Part shown: positions 42,458 to 53,840 of the stretch, one piece after another | Numbering within the stretch: the stretch's first letter is position 1 | How the letters are laid out: every line of letters starts with the position of its first letter | Source: Cutaneotrichosporon cavernicola | Lineage: Eukaryota; Basidiomycota; Tremellomycetes; Trichosporonales; Trichosporonaceae | Length of the DNA stretch: 64,000 nucleotides | Direction: 5' to 3' | Assembly: GCF_030864355.1 (NCBI RefSeq) | Contig: NC_083397.1 | Coordinates: forward strand, 2,852,001-2,916,000 | The notes under the pieces: model-generated | What the model saw: the letters and a program-made list of their open reading frames with translations, nothing else | What the model was told of the DNA's origin: nothing | Database searches by the model: none | Position numbers and translations under genes: made by a program

Positions 42458-44370
42458 TTACCCGGCAAACAGGCACCGGTGCGCATCAGTCCGAAGCATC
42501 TCCCAGTGCGAGACTGGCACGCCGCGGTCTTGCCGGTCCCAGAACTCCTGGATGAGGCGGATGCAGGCGCGCGTGTCGAAACACTTCTGCGGGCCGGGGT
42601 GCTCGAGCAGCCGGATGAGGGGCTCGCGGCCTTCGTGTCCCAGGTGGAAGCCGGCGAGCATGAGCGGCCAGAGGAGCCTGGCGTCAGCATTGGCGTGGGT
42701 AGCAAAAGTTAGATGGAGTCGGTTCCCTCACACCTCCCCTTGACTCGGCAGGTACTTACCAGTTCAGCGTCGGGCCCTCCTCAAAGTCGAGCTCACGGAC
42801 CAACTCGAGGATCGCCGTTGCGGACGACACGACGCGCTCGTTGTCTGCGTCAAAGTCGAGCACGTCGCGCATGAGGGCGATCTGCATTGCGTGTCGGTAG
42901 CAGTGGTTGCCGTATTGTGCACGCGTGTGGTACGGGCTGTAGTTGAAGCCCTGGTCTAGGACCTGGAGTTCGCCGAGGATGCCATTGGCCGCGTCCTGTA
43001 GTTGAGGGGGTGGGGCTCGCAGTCCCCCAACACTCTGCAGCGCTTGCGTCTCGCGTGCTGTCCCGATCAAACTGCACGCGCGTGCCATGACATCGACCAT
43101 GCCGCGGGTGACCCCTGGGATTAGCTACCTCTTGACCTCTTGGGGGGACTCACCGAATAGCCGCTCGACACTCTCCCACTCAACCTCGCGGTGGGACCAG
43201 CGCTCGATCTCGAAGAACCACGGCTCGAATGGTTGGCGGATGATGCTTGGTCGTCGACCAAGTGTCATGCACGCCACGACGTCGCGGACGGCCAGTTGTT
43301 CAAGCACAAAGCGCGTGACCGAGTATTGGTCCTTGAGGGAGAGGGAGACGACCTTTTGTGCGCCGCCGAGGCGGTCGATGAGGCGCACGGCCGTGACGAG
43401 CGTCTCCTCCCATGAGTTGTCGGCGGCGAGGGTGCAGGCGACAATGCACGAGAGCATGGCGGCGAGCGTGCCCTCGATCTCGTTCATGTACTTTTCGGGT
43501 TGGCGTAGGATCGGGTCGAGCAGTTTCAGGACTTTGCGCCGCGCGTCTCCTGCAACGCGCTGCGCTGCGCGCTGGTTGCTCGGGTCATCTGCGTAGCGGA
43601 GACGCACGGCACCGACGGCCAGCAGGGCTATCCTAAGCGCATCAGCCGAGGGCGAGACGCTGGTGTCAGCTCAGAGCTCACATGAACAAAACCAGCTTAC
43701 CCAGGGGCATTGCGGAGGGCGAGGGGTGCATGGATCGAGACCCAGGGGTTAAACGGGTTCTTGGGAGGGTTGAAAGCGATGAGTTCTTCAGCCGTCTGGA
43801 TGTAATGACGAAACGTGAGCACCTCGTCACTGGGGTTAATCCACTTTGACATGGTATTGCTCACCTCTTATGGAAGAATGTCTCGAGCATTGTTCTGCGG
43901 TCAGCGCGCACAACAATCAACGCACGGGTCCATCATGAGTTTCTTGCGCGTCGTGTGCGAAATCCACTCGATGCCCGTGTCGACTGGGCCGACGCTAGGG
44001 GACGGTGGGAGTGTAACCGTCCCCTTGGCGGTGGTGGGAGTAGCGACGCTGACTTGAGGCGACGCATCTGATCCACTGGCAGTCTGCTGCCGAGACACGG
44101 GTACATGTACAGGGCGGCGGCGCTTGCGTGGATTTGGTGGCTTCTCTGGTCCCCACTCACACTGGCGTCAACAAATTGCAATTGACTGACATCTTATCGC
44201 GCCCGTTACGAGGCTCGTATCGACGCGCGAACCCTACTCACATCCCTGTCACCAGTCTTGCAGCGAGTGCATACTGGTCGCACTTCGTCGCATTTGACGC
44301 GTCGGGACCGGCACGTGAGACAGCCATTTCGTGACCGTTGGAGCTGGTAGTCGTCTTGTTGTTGTGCCAT
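42458..44370 (-). CDS. Zn2Cys6 transcription factor
   Basis: Seven exons: 44370..44242, 44161..43926, 43894..43865, 43829..43701, 43659..43154, 43114..42760 and 42677..42458; 534 residues. Exon 3 is just 30 nt. The zinc cluster is C17-x2-C20-x6-C27-x6-C34-x2-C37-x6-C44, with intron 1 just before the last cysteine. A basic P-R-K-R-R-R linker follows, then the helical fungal regulatory region (W-I-S-H-T-T-R..E-T-F-F-H..F-N-P-W-V-S-I). Donors are GTGAGT, GTGCGT, GTGAGC, GTAAGC, GTGAGT and GTAAGT. It is the kind of factor that regulates one pathway and may act on the adjacent P450/MDR pair or on its own cluster. Confidence 0.87.
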
Positions 44371-44768
44371 TGATGATGAGGGAGCGATGTGGGAGATGGT
44401 GGGCTGGCAGGTGACAACTGGGGTTCGATACGATCAAAATGGATTGATATGCTAATAGGATTGTACCTCCAATACCTTTTTTGGTTCCGGTATTGCTTTT
44501 TCGGACCTTTGACGGGATGTCCGCGGCAACGGACCGGAGCACAATCTCTACATGCCAAGGCGCTGTTGACGAGGAGGGAGGAATCCGGAGACAGGATGCC
44601 GGCACACCGTCGATTGCGTTCCGTTAATCAGACTTGGTGAATCGGTTTCCGGACGAGCTGGCCATCTTAACCTCTCCAGCTGCTCCTCCAGCGCGTCCGC
44701 GTTCCGGTTGGTTTTTACCTTCTGTGGCCACTCAAAAGCGTCCAGGAAATGCACAAAATGTCAGCAAC
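44371..44768. other. intergenic, no gene seen
   Basis: Upstream of the regulator start and of tRNA-Lys. No supported open frame. Confidence 0.5.
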
Positions 44769-44865
44769 GCCTCGTTATATCAGTCGGTAGATTAAATGAC
44801 TCTTAATGCGGATCTTTGGATTCCGGTTGATCATTCGGTCGTGGGTTCGAGCCCCACACGAGGCT
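44769..44865 (+). tRNA. tRNA-Lys (CTT) with intron
   Basis: Acceptor GCCTCGT pairs with ACGAGGC, discriminator T. Anticodon stem AATGA/TCATT encloses CTCTTA (anticodon CTT). A 24-nt intron (44806..44829) follows position 37. The T arm GTGGG-TTCGAGC-CCCAC pairs fully. The first D-stem pair is T-T, a mismatch. Confidence 0.93.
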
Positions 44866-45258
44866 GGCAGCGATGTCTACGTTTTGGCTGTGGCGTTTTG
44901 TCGCTCTGTGAGTGGGTTGGAACGGGGCGTAGAAGATTTGTATGCGGCGCGGCGGAGGGTCAGTCGATCGGTGATTTGATAGCTGTGTCACGCTTGGCAC
45001 GCAGCGAGGTTGCTCTGGCCCTGAGGCCGACACATGCCGCATGGTTGCTTGATTGCCGTTCGGGAGTTAGAAACGCTTTAGTGTTGGCTTGGAGTAGCCT
45101 GGTGTCACCTGCTCACTGCTCACTCAAACCAGTAACCTAAAGTCCTATAATGTAATGTGATATTGCTGAGTATCTATGATCCTATGCCGCCTAATAAGTT
45201 CCGGCAGACACTTTCCAGCGTTCTAAACGAGTGTGCGAGGTTACGGTCCCACGCTGGT
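44866..45258. other. intergenic, no gene seen
   Basis: Between tRNA-Lys and the stop of the maltose-type permease. No supported frame or repeat. Confidence 0.55.
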
Positions 45259-47003
45259 TTACTCGTCGTCGGTCTCGTTGACGACCGTCTCCTTGAACTT
45301 GCGAGCAGAGATGCGGCGCTCGAAGAGGATCTGTCCGTCAGTATAGTCTCCAAGGCTTCAAGACTCTCAGTACTCACGTCAAGTTGGCGGTACGTGCGGC
45401 CCTTGCACTCGGGAAGGCGGAAGTATGCCCAGACGAGGACGAGGAAGCACGAGCCGCCCCAGAAGAAACCGGCGAGGCCGCGCCAGTTCCACGCAGTCGG
45501 GTTGACCTGGTACGTGCACAGGATACCCGCGACGACACTGGTGATGTTGTACACGATACGGGCGAGGCCGACAGTCTTGCCGCGCAGGCGCGTGCTACTG
45601 ACCTCGCCGACGATGCAGTATGCCATGGGGCCGACGGTGAAGTCGTACACGAAGACCCACATCATGACGAATGCGGCTTGGACCCAGCGGGCGGCGGGCT
45701 TTTCGACGGCGGGAATGGCCAGACCACCAATCACCATCAGGAGGACGAAGAGGGTCGAGAGACCGCCGAGGTAGACTGTGCGGCGGCCAAACTTGGTCAT
45801 GGTGATCCAGGAGGCACAGGTACCGACAAAGGCGAGGGCCATTGTGCCGAGGCCAAGCTTGAACGAGTTGGCCTCGGAGAGACCAGCCTGCTGGAAGTAG
45901 TAGGTGGGCATGTTGGCGAAGGAGGAACCCGAGAGGATCTGGGCGGCCCAGGCGATACAGGCGATCTCGGTGCGGCGGCGGTCGACGCCACGGAGGCAGT
46001 CGATGTAAGATGAGCCGGTTCTGTGGTTAGCTTTGGGGTGGCGGGGTTACTCACTCAGTGTCGATCTCAAACTGGTTCGTACGGACCATCATGGCAACAG
46101 TGTTGGCGGGGGTGACCTTGTCGTGCTTGCCCTGGAGGCGGGAGACGGCGGCCTCGGCCTCGGGAAGGCGGCCCTGGCGGACAAAGAACCAAGGACTCTC
46201 GGGAGCCAACCAAGCGAGGATGAAGAGGGGGACGGGCCAGACCCACTGGATGGCCCAGGGGATCTTGTACGACCACATGTCCGTGCGGGTCTGGACGCCG
46301 ACGAGGACACCGGCCGAGATGAACTGGCCGATGACCCAGCAGAGGTTGATGTAGGTCGTGAGGTAGCCGCGGAGAGAGACGGGAGCGATTTCCGAGGCGT
46401 ACGAAACGGCAGACTAATGTTAGTTGTAGTAAAGGCGGAGGAGCTTACAGAGGAAAAGGCGCCCCAGGGGATACCGCAGAGGAGCTCGCCGACGAACAGA
46501 ACCTCGATGGAGGGCGAGAAGAAGACGACGAAGATGAAGGCCGACATTAGGACCAGATTGATCATGATCGTCTTGCGGTAACCGTACTTGTCCTGGAACC
46601 AGGATGCGATAAAGATGCCAATGACGTTACCGATAGTGGGGGCCTGTCCCACTGCCGTCTGCCATGCCGGGGTGAGCTGCCATCCAACACCCTCGGTGAA
46701 GACGCCAAATTTCTGGCGGTATGTCTCGAGGGCGAGAATGTTACCGAGGAGTGCCGTGTCGTAACCTTCCATGATAATGACCAGGGACATGGCAAACGAC
46801 CAGAAGATGGCGGTCGGGTAGAGCTTGAAGCTCTCGCGGAGGGTGAGGGCCTGCTCGGCCTCCTCACCCTCAATAGCGTCGGCGCGGAGTTGATCCCATC
46901 CGTCCGTCTTCTTGAGGTTGTCCATGTGTTCGAGGTGGACGTTGTGGGCAAAGGACTTGCCTGCCTCTGTGTCGAGGTTGATCTTGTCGTCGCTGTAAGA
47001 CAT
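45259..47003 (-). CDS. MFS sugar permease, maltose / alpha-glucoside type
   Basis: Exons 47003..46449, 46413..46055, 46020..45378 and 45330..45259 give 542 residues. It has the family marks G-Y-D-T-A-L in TM1, D-K-Y-G-Y-R-K after TM2, A-P-E-S-P-W-F after TM6, F-G-R-R-T and the C-terminal P-E-C-K-G-R-T-Y. The long acidic N-terminus (about 60 residues) is typical of Mal/Agt-type proton symporters for maltose, turanose and trehalose. It is divergent from a Zn2Cys6 regulator, the order often seen in MAL loci, though no glucosidase gene is present here. Confidence 0.9.
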
Positions 47004-47490
47004 CGTTGTGATGATCTGGATGCTCGATGGGGATGAGGATGGGGACCCAGAGACGTTTTATCCTTCTGGACTTTCCACTGATCGCTCCACTGTGGGGCAG
47101 GTGGGGCTCAGATATCGGCGCCTCCCCGCTCGCAAACCGTAATCAACAAGACCGTTGTGAGACATGGATGTATGCAAACAATGTTTCCAGGATGAGATTG
47201 TCGGTGATGCGCCGACATTGTGAGGATTCCGACCCCGAAGAATCACCGAAGTAGTACCAAAGTTGCTCCAAGGGGTAATTGATTCCTGTTCTCGGCAAGG
47301 TCAACCAATCGAATCTGATTACAATCTAAACTCAACGTCGGAACATCATCCATCATCCTTCATTCTCTCGCTGCAACGCCGAGATGAGCATGGGCGGAAG
47401 AGTGCACGGCCAAACCTAACAAGAGCCTCGGCTTCCAATACGCTCGTTTGATCATCTGCCCTTTCCGAAGGCCCGAGCCGCCCCACAGCG
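47004..47490. promoter_or_regulatory. divergent promoter, maltose-type permease / Zn2Cys6 regulator
   Basis: 487 bp between divergent ATGs, no gene supported. CGG and CCG triplets occur but no spaced pair stands out. Confidence 0.6.
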
Positions 47491-49470
47491 ATGCCCCGCG
47501 ACAGTAGCCCTGCGCCTTCCCCTAAGCGCCCATCCTGCCGCCTCTGCCGCCTCCGCAAAGTCAAGTGTGTCAAGGAGGATGGGGCCGAGAGGTGTAGCTC
47601 GTGTATCGTGCTGGACCGCGAGTGTCAAGACCCGCAGGATCGGCGTCGGCCCGGGCCAGTAAGCAGGTGAGTGACATGACCTCGTAGGCACTGACCACAG
47701 GTACTCGCGCCAGGCCATTGCCGAGGTTGAGGCAAGGGCACCCCCACCGGCACCGGCATCCGCACCGGCACACCCACACCCACACCGTGCCCTCCTCCCG
47801 TCACCGACGCACGCGCAGTCTAAACATCCAGATAGAGGCTCGAGTTTGTCGCACTCACCCTCACAGCCGACGAGTTCGAGCCACGCCAGCCATACTTCGC
47901 CGCCGCGCTGGGATGTCGGATCTCAGCGATCGACGTACGATGCTCACCTCTCGTTCCCTCCCGCCCATTTCTCAGACGGCCCGTCACGGCCATTCGCTAG
48001 TGGCGCCGGGGCCAGTATTCCTCAACCCAGCAATCCCGTGCATATCGTGAGCTCAAGTATCCGAACCAGCTCATTCAGCCCCCGTTGTTCACAGCATCTC
48101 ACACCTCCAAGCATGCACGGTCACATATCGAGGACGTCCTCCCCTGGTCCACCGCCATGCGGATCCTACATGCCTACCACGACTACCTCTAGTACGTTGC
48201 CCGTGAACACGCTGACCTAGCCCGCTCATGCCGTGCGTCCACTGGCCAAGTTTTGTGCAGCAGCTCGTCGCGCGCGAAGACGAGCGCAATAGGCACTGGC
48301 GCGCGTTCGTCTTTGCGCTCCTGGCGTACTCGATTGTACAGTTGCCACGGTCGTGCCTCGACTTTGCGCTTGTGCCCGAACTCGTGCGGTATCACCAGCA
48401 ATGCTTCTCTGCGTCGCGGGCCCTGCAGAGCCGGGCATTTGCAGACATGTCCTCGGTGGACATTGCGACGCTCTAGTGAGTTGATGACCAGCCGTCGCTA
48501 ACACCCAGCTGCCAGCACATTTACCTCTCGAGCCTGTTCAAGAAGAACATTGCGAATGTTGTGCTTGTACAGGCAATCAGGCTGGCACAGGACCTCCTCA
48601 ACACCAACTGCGAGGACGCGATCGAGGCCGAGCTCCGCCGTCGCGTATTCTGGCTCCTCTGTGCGTCTTGACAGGATAGGCTGACTCAGACGGCTCGGAC
48701 CGCACAATCTGCGTCATGGACGACACACCCCTTCTCATATGGGACTGGGACATGAGCGTGCCGTACCCGCGCGCTCTCGATGACGAGTATCTGACGCGGG
48801 CAGGCGCGTTCGCGCAGCCCGCCAAGACGAGCGCACTCGCGGGCTTCCACTTTGTCTCGCGCATCTTCCATCTCCTCGGCGTGGTGCTGAGCGCCCTACG
48901 GTCGCGGCGGAACAACCCGCCCAACTCGGAAATCGCCGACCTCCTCAGCCTGCCACTCTACGTACCGAGCTCTGCCTACACGGCCGCTCTGGATGGCATC
49001 CTCGCAGACCTCCCGCCGGAACTCGAGTTGCGTGCCGATGCACCGGGGGACCAGCCGGCGTTTGCGATCTGTCGCGTCAACATCCTCATCTCGCAGGCGA
49101 CGGTGCGCCAAGCCATCCAGGCATACGCCGAGGCGCTAGGCGAGGATACAGCGGGACACGCACCCAGTGCGCTCGTGATGACCATACTACGCTCCATGCC
49201 GACCGATAGTTTGACGGCCAACGGCGACAGCCTGCGCATGAAGGTGCTGTACTTTGTGCTTCAGGGGATGGGGAGCGATGACGCGAGCAGTGCAGACTTT
49301 CTCGACATGGTGAGTTGCAGATCCAGAAAAGGTGGGGCTGAGACAAGTACATGCGCCTGCGTGACACACAGGAAGCGCATGTCCTCCACGAGCCGCCTGA
49401 CATCTCGGACGAGGATGATGGCGAGGATATGGCCGTGTCGCCCGAGGTAGGGACAGGTTTGAGGAGATAA
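47491..49470 (+). CDS. Zn2Cys6 transcription factor, putative regulator of the divergent sugar permease
   Basis: Seven exons: 47491..47666, 47701..48056, 48095..48191, 48221..48475, 48509..48660, 48690..49309 and 49372..49470; 584 residues. The zinc cluster is C16-x2-C19-x6-C26-x8-C35-x2-C38-x6-C45. A long Ser/Pro/His-rich linker (about residues 65-175) follows, then the regulatory domain (D-V-L-P-W..Y-P-L-M-P-C-V-H-W-P-S-F and R-R-R-V-F-W-L-L-Y). The third intron acceptor is CTGACCTAG. The weakest splice is intron 2 (GTATCC at 48057), chosen because only it restores the frame of the conserved part. The C-terminus is acidic. Its divergence from the permease suggests control of sugar uptake. 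Confidence 0.85.
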
Positions 49471-50262
49471 AATTGGTGCCGGTCCGCCGATCTCAAAGGG
49501 CCCAGAGATATCTCAAACTTGTCGTATCTCAATCTCAAAGCGATATCTCATCTCAAACCCGGATCGGTGCCGGGTGTCAGTGACCAGTGCTGCATGGGGC
49601 ACAAAGTGTCCGAGTCGGGCCGCTTACTTGCATGCATGCTGATGCTGAGGGGGGATATTCCGATATTGCACGTGTTGTGACGGTGTTGTGCACGGTTATT
49701 GAGGACCGAGCCCACTACGTCATAGTTTGTCCGCGAACATTACCAGGCCGACAGTCACCGAATCCGACACTCGGCTGCTCACCACATGACATCTGGCCAC
49801 TGCTGTAGATAGCAACCCCAGCGCCCCCAGCACCCCAGCACTCCCACATGATACATGCATCTTGTCCAACAGTAGGCATCGCGCGCCTCGCCTAACGCGG
49901 CTTGCCGGCCGCGCACGACTTAGGGAGGAGAAGAGGCGTGCCTGGCGGGGAGCTACTTTTAGGTCTCGGCCAGGAGAGTTGTCAGGAGTTGTTCCGATCG
50001 ACCCGCCACCACGGAACCACGGACAATCGGCATCGCGGCAGCTGCTCCACAGCTTTGCATCCATATCATATCTCAAAGACGTCGCAAAGCCGTGACTCGG
50101 TCACCAGCCCAAAATCTTGACGTTGCCCACTACACTTTAGACTATTGACTATTTAACACGCGTCGACTGTCGACTGCAGCACTCACGACCCAGCTGCCCG
50201 CCTCACCATTCCCACGCCAGGGCCACATACGTCACTTGTCCCCGTCCACTGTCCACGAAACA
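49471..50262. other. intergenic, no gene seen
   Basis: Near the regulator end is a phrase with gatatctca repeated three times (about 49507-49555). Nothing else; likely contains the promoter of the next gene. Confidence 0.5.
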
Positions 50263-51270
50263 ATGCCGGGCTTCAACCACATCAGAGTCCGCAAGTCGTA
50301 CTCGCGCGACACGATCATGGTCTCGCCAGTGGACGAGAACGGTGCGGACAGATATGCGGACGCATCGAACCCACACGTCGTGCAGGCTGTCTCGCATGCG
50401 ACCATCGTCGACGACGAGTGTAATGGGGGTATCCCCAACACGCACGTCGCGTATCAATACCTCGCCGATGCGCTTGGGAGTGTACGTGTCCTCCGTCGCG
50501 GGCCAGAGATGAGCGGCGGTCCCGAACCGCGCCCAACCTTACCTGGGCGAATCAAGGCGCAAACAATGGTCCGCTTCATCGACCTGACGGCGTGGAACTC
50601 GGACGAGCCCGACAACTACTGGCGCACGCGGCCGATCATGAGTCTCCTCCCCCGTCCTCAAGGGGCGACGCGAACGGTCCTCAACACGTCCTTTGATCCT
50701 CGGCATCCACGCCTCCGCGAGGCGAGTTTCAGTGCATATTTCCTCGGACAGAGAGAGGTGGTTCTCATCTTCACGCCATATGAGCGCGTACAGACTCCGC
50801 CTCCAAGCAAAGTCGTACCGATGAGTGCGACGAATTCGCCAACAGGTACACCGGGGACACCTATCGAGGGGCAGTCTCCACGCACCAGTTCGGAAAAGCG
50901 GATGGGGTTCATCACAAGTAACATTCCACCCGAGGACCGGTGGCTCGGAATGATCAACGACCTCATGTACGCCCTCTCCGAGTGTTTCCAGGGCACAACG
51001 TGTAAATTCACCCTGGTGGGATTGGACACGATCCCAACCGCCGCACTCAATCTCGACCCGGCGCTGGCAGACGATTGGATCACCCGCCGCGAGAAGATTC
51101 GCAAGTATATCGGACGCCAGGTCAACTTTACCCGCGGCGTGTATCCGCCCCAGCCGCCGATTCCGGCTGATCAGCTCGCCGCCCTCATCAAGGATATTGA
51201 TATCCTCACCCGCGACGAGTACCGCCAGCAGGTTGGGCAGGAGGAGTTTGACCTCGTTACCGTGTGGTAG
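50263..51270 (+). CDS. hypothetical protein, unrecognised
   Basis: A single exon of 335 residues from ATG 50263. It has no signal peptide or membrane span. The composition is that of a folded alpha/beta protein with a Pro/Ser/Thr-rich loop near residues 185-215. Segments such as V-R-F-I-D-L-T-A-W-N-S, R-L-R-E-A-S-F-S-A-Y-F-L and W-L-G-M-I-N-D-L look conserved but match no family I know. A role cannot be given. I chose the ATG over an upstream in-frame TTG. Codon use matches its neighbours, so it is a real gene rather than chance. Confidence 0.62.
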   Translation: MPGFNHIRVRKSYSRDTIMVSPVDENGADRYADASNPHVVQAVSHATIVDDECNGGIPNTHVAYQYLADALGSVRVLRRGPEMSGGPEPRPTLPGRIKAQTMVRFIDLTAWNSDEPDNYWRTRPIMSLLPRPQGATRTVLNTSFDPRHPRLREASFSAYFLGQREVVLIFTPYERVQTPPPSKVVPMSATNSPTGTPGTPIEGQSPRTSSEKRMGFITSNIPPEDRWLGMINDLMYALSECFQGTTCKFTLVGLDTIPTAALNLDPALADDWITRREKIRKYIGRQVNFTRGVYPPQPPIPADQLAALIKDIDILTRDEYRQQVGQEEFDLVTVW

Positions 51271-51447
51271 TCGTTAATGTAGTTTAATGTTAGACAATCT
51301 TAATGTGGCGGGGAAGGAACCGGGTTACCTGAGCTGACCTAGTGACTAACCAGCGTGGGGGTTGACCAATGGCACGCAGGCGAGCAGGTTTCATCCCAGT
51401 GCAAGTCTCGCATGTGTCAGGTACGTGTAGGAGGCGATGGACGTCAG

Positions 51448-51545
51448 GAGCTGTTCTGGTAGTCTCTGGCGAACGCTGGGCGATACCTAGCGTCACGAGC
51501 TGTTGTGGTAGTCTCTGGCGAACGCTGGGCGATACCTAGCGTGAC
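51448..51545. repeat. 49-bp tandem duplication
   Basis: gagctgttctggtagtctct..tagcgtcac (51448..51496) is repeated at 51497..51545 with only two base changes. Confidence 0.92.
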
Positions 51546-52251
51546 AGCTTTTTCTGCGTTAGGATGGGCTTTGTGAGACTTGATTTGCCCTCTCCACGGC
51601 GGCAGTGGAATGTTTCACCGCATGTTCCGAGCGTCGAGCCCGGCGATGACCTCTCGCGTGCAGCTGGGCAGCGCCGGAGCACGGGCTGCCCTGTTTCGTA
51701 GAGACGAGACGAGAATCAGCCTCCGCCTTGGATCTTCGAATCGTTCGGCTCGCAGGTTTCGGATCATCGGACAACCTTGGAACCTTATCGCCTCACACGC
51801 GCGCCCTGGCTTCGGACCCAGGCCAAGTTCCGTTTGGTATGTGGCCAGACTTTGGCTTTGTCGAGACAGCGGCTCGGCCCGTCCCAGAATGCTGGGTTCA
51901 TCGAGCCATGCCCGTTCCAGACTGCGTGGATCATCGAGCGATGCCCATCCAGACTGCCGGGTCGACGAGTGGCTCTTGGTTCGAGACGTGTCAGTAACCG
52001 CGGACGCAATCTCACGTGAGCATCCAAGATAGAATACCAGCGGATGTACCTCTCCGAATTGCCGATCACGCCTCCCATGAATTGCTCAACGACCAGGGAA
52101 AGGGAACCGATCTCTGATCCGGAGGCCCACTGAGCCCACCAGCGGAGACCCCGCTACCCCGCTACCCCGAGATCGCCAAAGCTGTGCTCCGACGCGACGG
52201 ATTTGTGGTTGGTGGCGGTCGGGGCTAATGTCGAGACCAGGGTTGGAGGTT

Positions 52252-52400
52252 GGGGTGTTGGAAAATGGAATGGCTGAGGTGAGCCTTGTTCGGGTGTTGG
52301 AATGGCTGAGGTGAGCCTTGTGTTCGAGCGCTGGATGGCTGAGGTGAGCCTTGTGTCCGGGCGCTGGGATGGAGGTGAGCCTGTGTCGGGCGCTGGGATG
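52252..52400. repeat. four ~33-bp tandem units, partly decayed
   Basis: atggctgaggtgagccttg recurs at 52270, 52302 and 52335, and a copy lacking gct at 52369. Spacers vary around the phrase cgggcgctggg. Confidence 0.85.
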
Positions 52401-53840
52401 TGGATGACGAAATGTGGAGAGACGTGACGCTGATGGCATCCATCGCGGGCGGTTACTTTCCATCACATCAGCAAGAGCGGAATGTGGCATGTGCATCAGA
52501 CATGCACATCGCGTAAACGTCAGACAGACCGGTTAACATGTATTCATCCCGCAGCCAACCACCTCCTGGTGCACAGAGCTCGCCAAGACATGCATGCATC
52601 GATACTGGGACCGAGCTTTCAGCGCTTACTTGACTGTGAATGTAGTCGTCCTTGAGCGCATTTCGACAGGGTGAGGTCGATAGCCGAGACTGGTGCGGTG
52701 GTGGTGAGATGGCCGTGCATCGTGTCGACCTTAGTTGCCATGTCGACCTTTGTTGCCGCACCGTATCCAAAGACTGCCGACCCTCAATTGTAGTTGTCCC
52801 TAGACGATGGCGCCTCCACAATGCCACAAGACTAAATGCGGGGTGGGCAGAGTACGAGGGCAGGGCCCAGCGCTGGGGGGAGTGTGTACGAGGGCAGGGC
52901 TCAGCGCGGGGGGGAGGGGGGGGGGGATATATTCTCATTGCGTATTTAGGTGTCCCGTTGGAACCGGGGCGGTACGGTGATACCGGACGGGTGGTCTGTT
53001 GGCCGTTCCAGGCGTCGCCGAACGAACCACTGTGCAACAAGTGATGAAGCTGCGGCGTCGCCGCTATGCCTCTCGGAAAACACCTCCCCCAATCCGCCCC
53101 AGGAGCCAGGAGATAGTGCCCTGTCCCTGGGTTAGATACGATATCGCAAAGCAGTAAGCGCGATTGTCGCCTGGTTTGCTTGGAAGCCAGGGCTTGGACC
53201 TTGGGTACCTTGGGAGATATACCGGGAATGGCGGCGACTCCGGAGCGCCCAAGCTAGACAGGAAAGGCGGATGAAATGGCCCTTGACCGGCAGAGCCGGC
53301 ATGAGACGCATGCCGCGGGCACTCCGCCTGGCTTGTCAGTGGATCAGTGGGATTTCATCGTCCTAGGTGCCCCGAAGGTGCCCCAGGTGTTTGGTCCATC
53401 ATGTGACCGTGTGGGATACTGTACATGCGCCAAGTGGTATGGCAATCACCCAAGGTGCTGGCTCCCAGGTCTCGCCTGGTGCTGCCAAGCCGCTTAGATG
53501 CCCAAAGTGGCCCACCATCCTGTTAATCTTCATACATGTCGCAACACAAAGGGACGCCCTAGATCTGGTTATCTAGTTTCCTTGGGCGGGGCACCGTCGG
53601 CGCGTACAGCAGTTTGGAGACGGGTCAAGCTCCTTCGGATGCACCGCAACGCCCACCCATTTGGGCCCATGGCGCCCAACATGTGAGACAGTCGTCAGTC
53701 TATCCCCCGCATCACAGGGCAAAGTGATTGATTGATCAATTGTGCGGTGGCCCGCTCACGCGATTGCATTCACTTAAGAGCGGCACGTTCCGCTACAATC
53801 TCTCCTCCATCCCCCACACCCATCTTTCTCCTCAACCACC

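Larger units (their letters stand above)
51271..53840. other. 2.6-kb gene-poor region with tandem repeats
   Basis: No gene is supported on either strand; open frames are short, often overlap the repeats and lack family resemblance. Two tandem arrays (51448..51545, 52252..52400) and a run of Gs at 52913-52926 lie here. The right end is the promoter of the amino-acid permease. Confidence 0.5.

Noticed and set aside
42223..42705. 160-codon minus-strand open frame with P-T-S-T-R repeats
   Set aside because: It overlaps the last regulator exon in another frame and owes its length to the 18-bp repeat.
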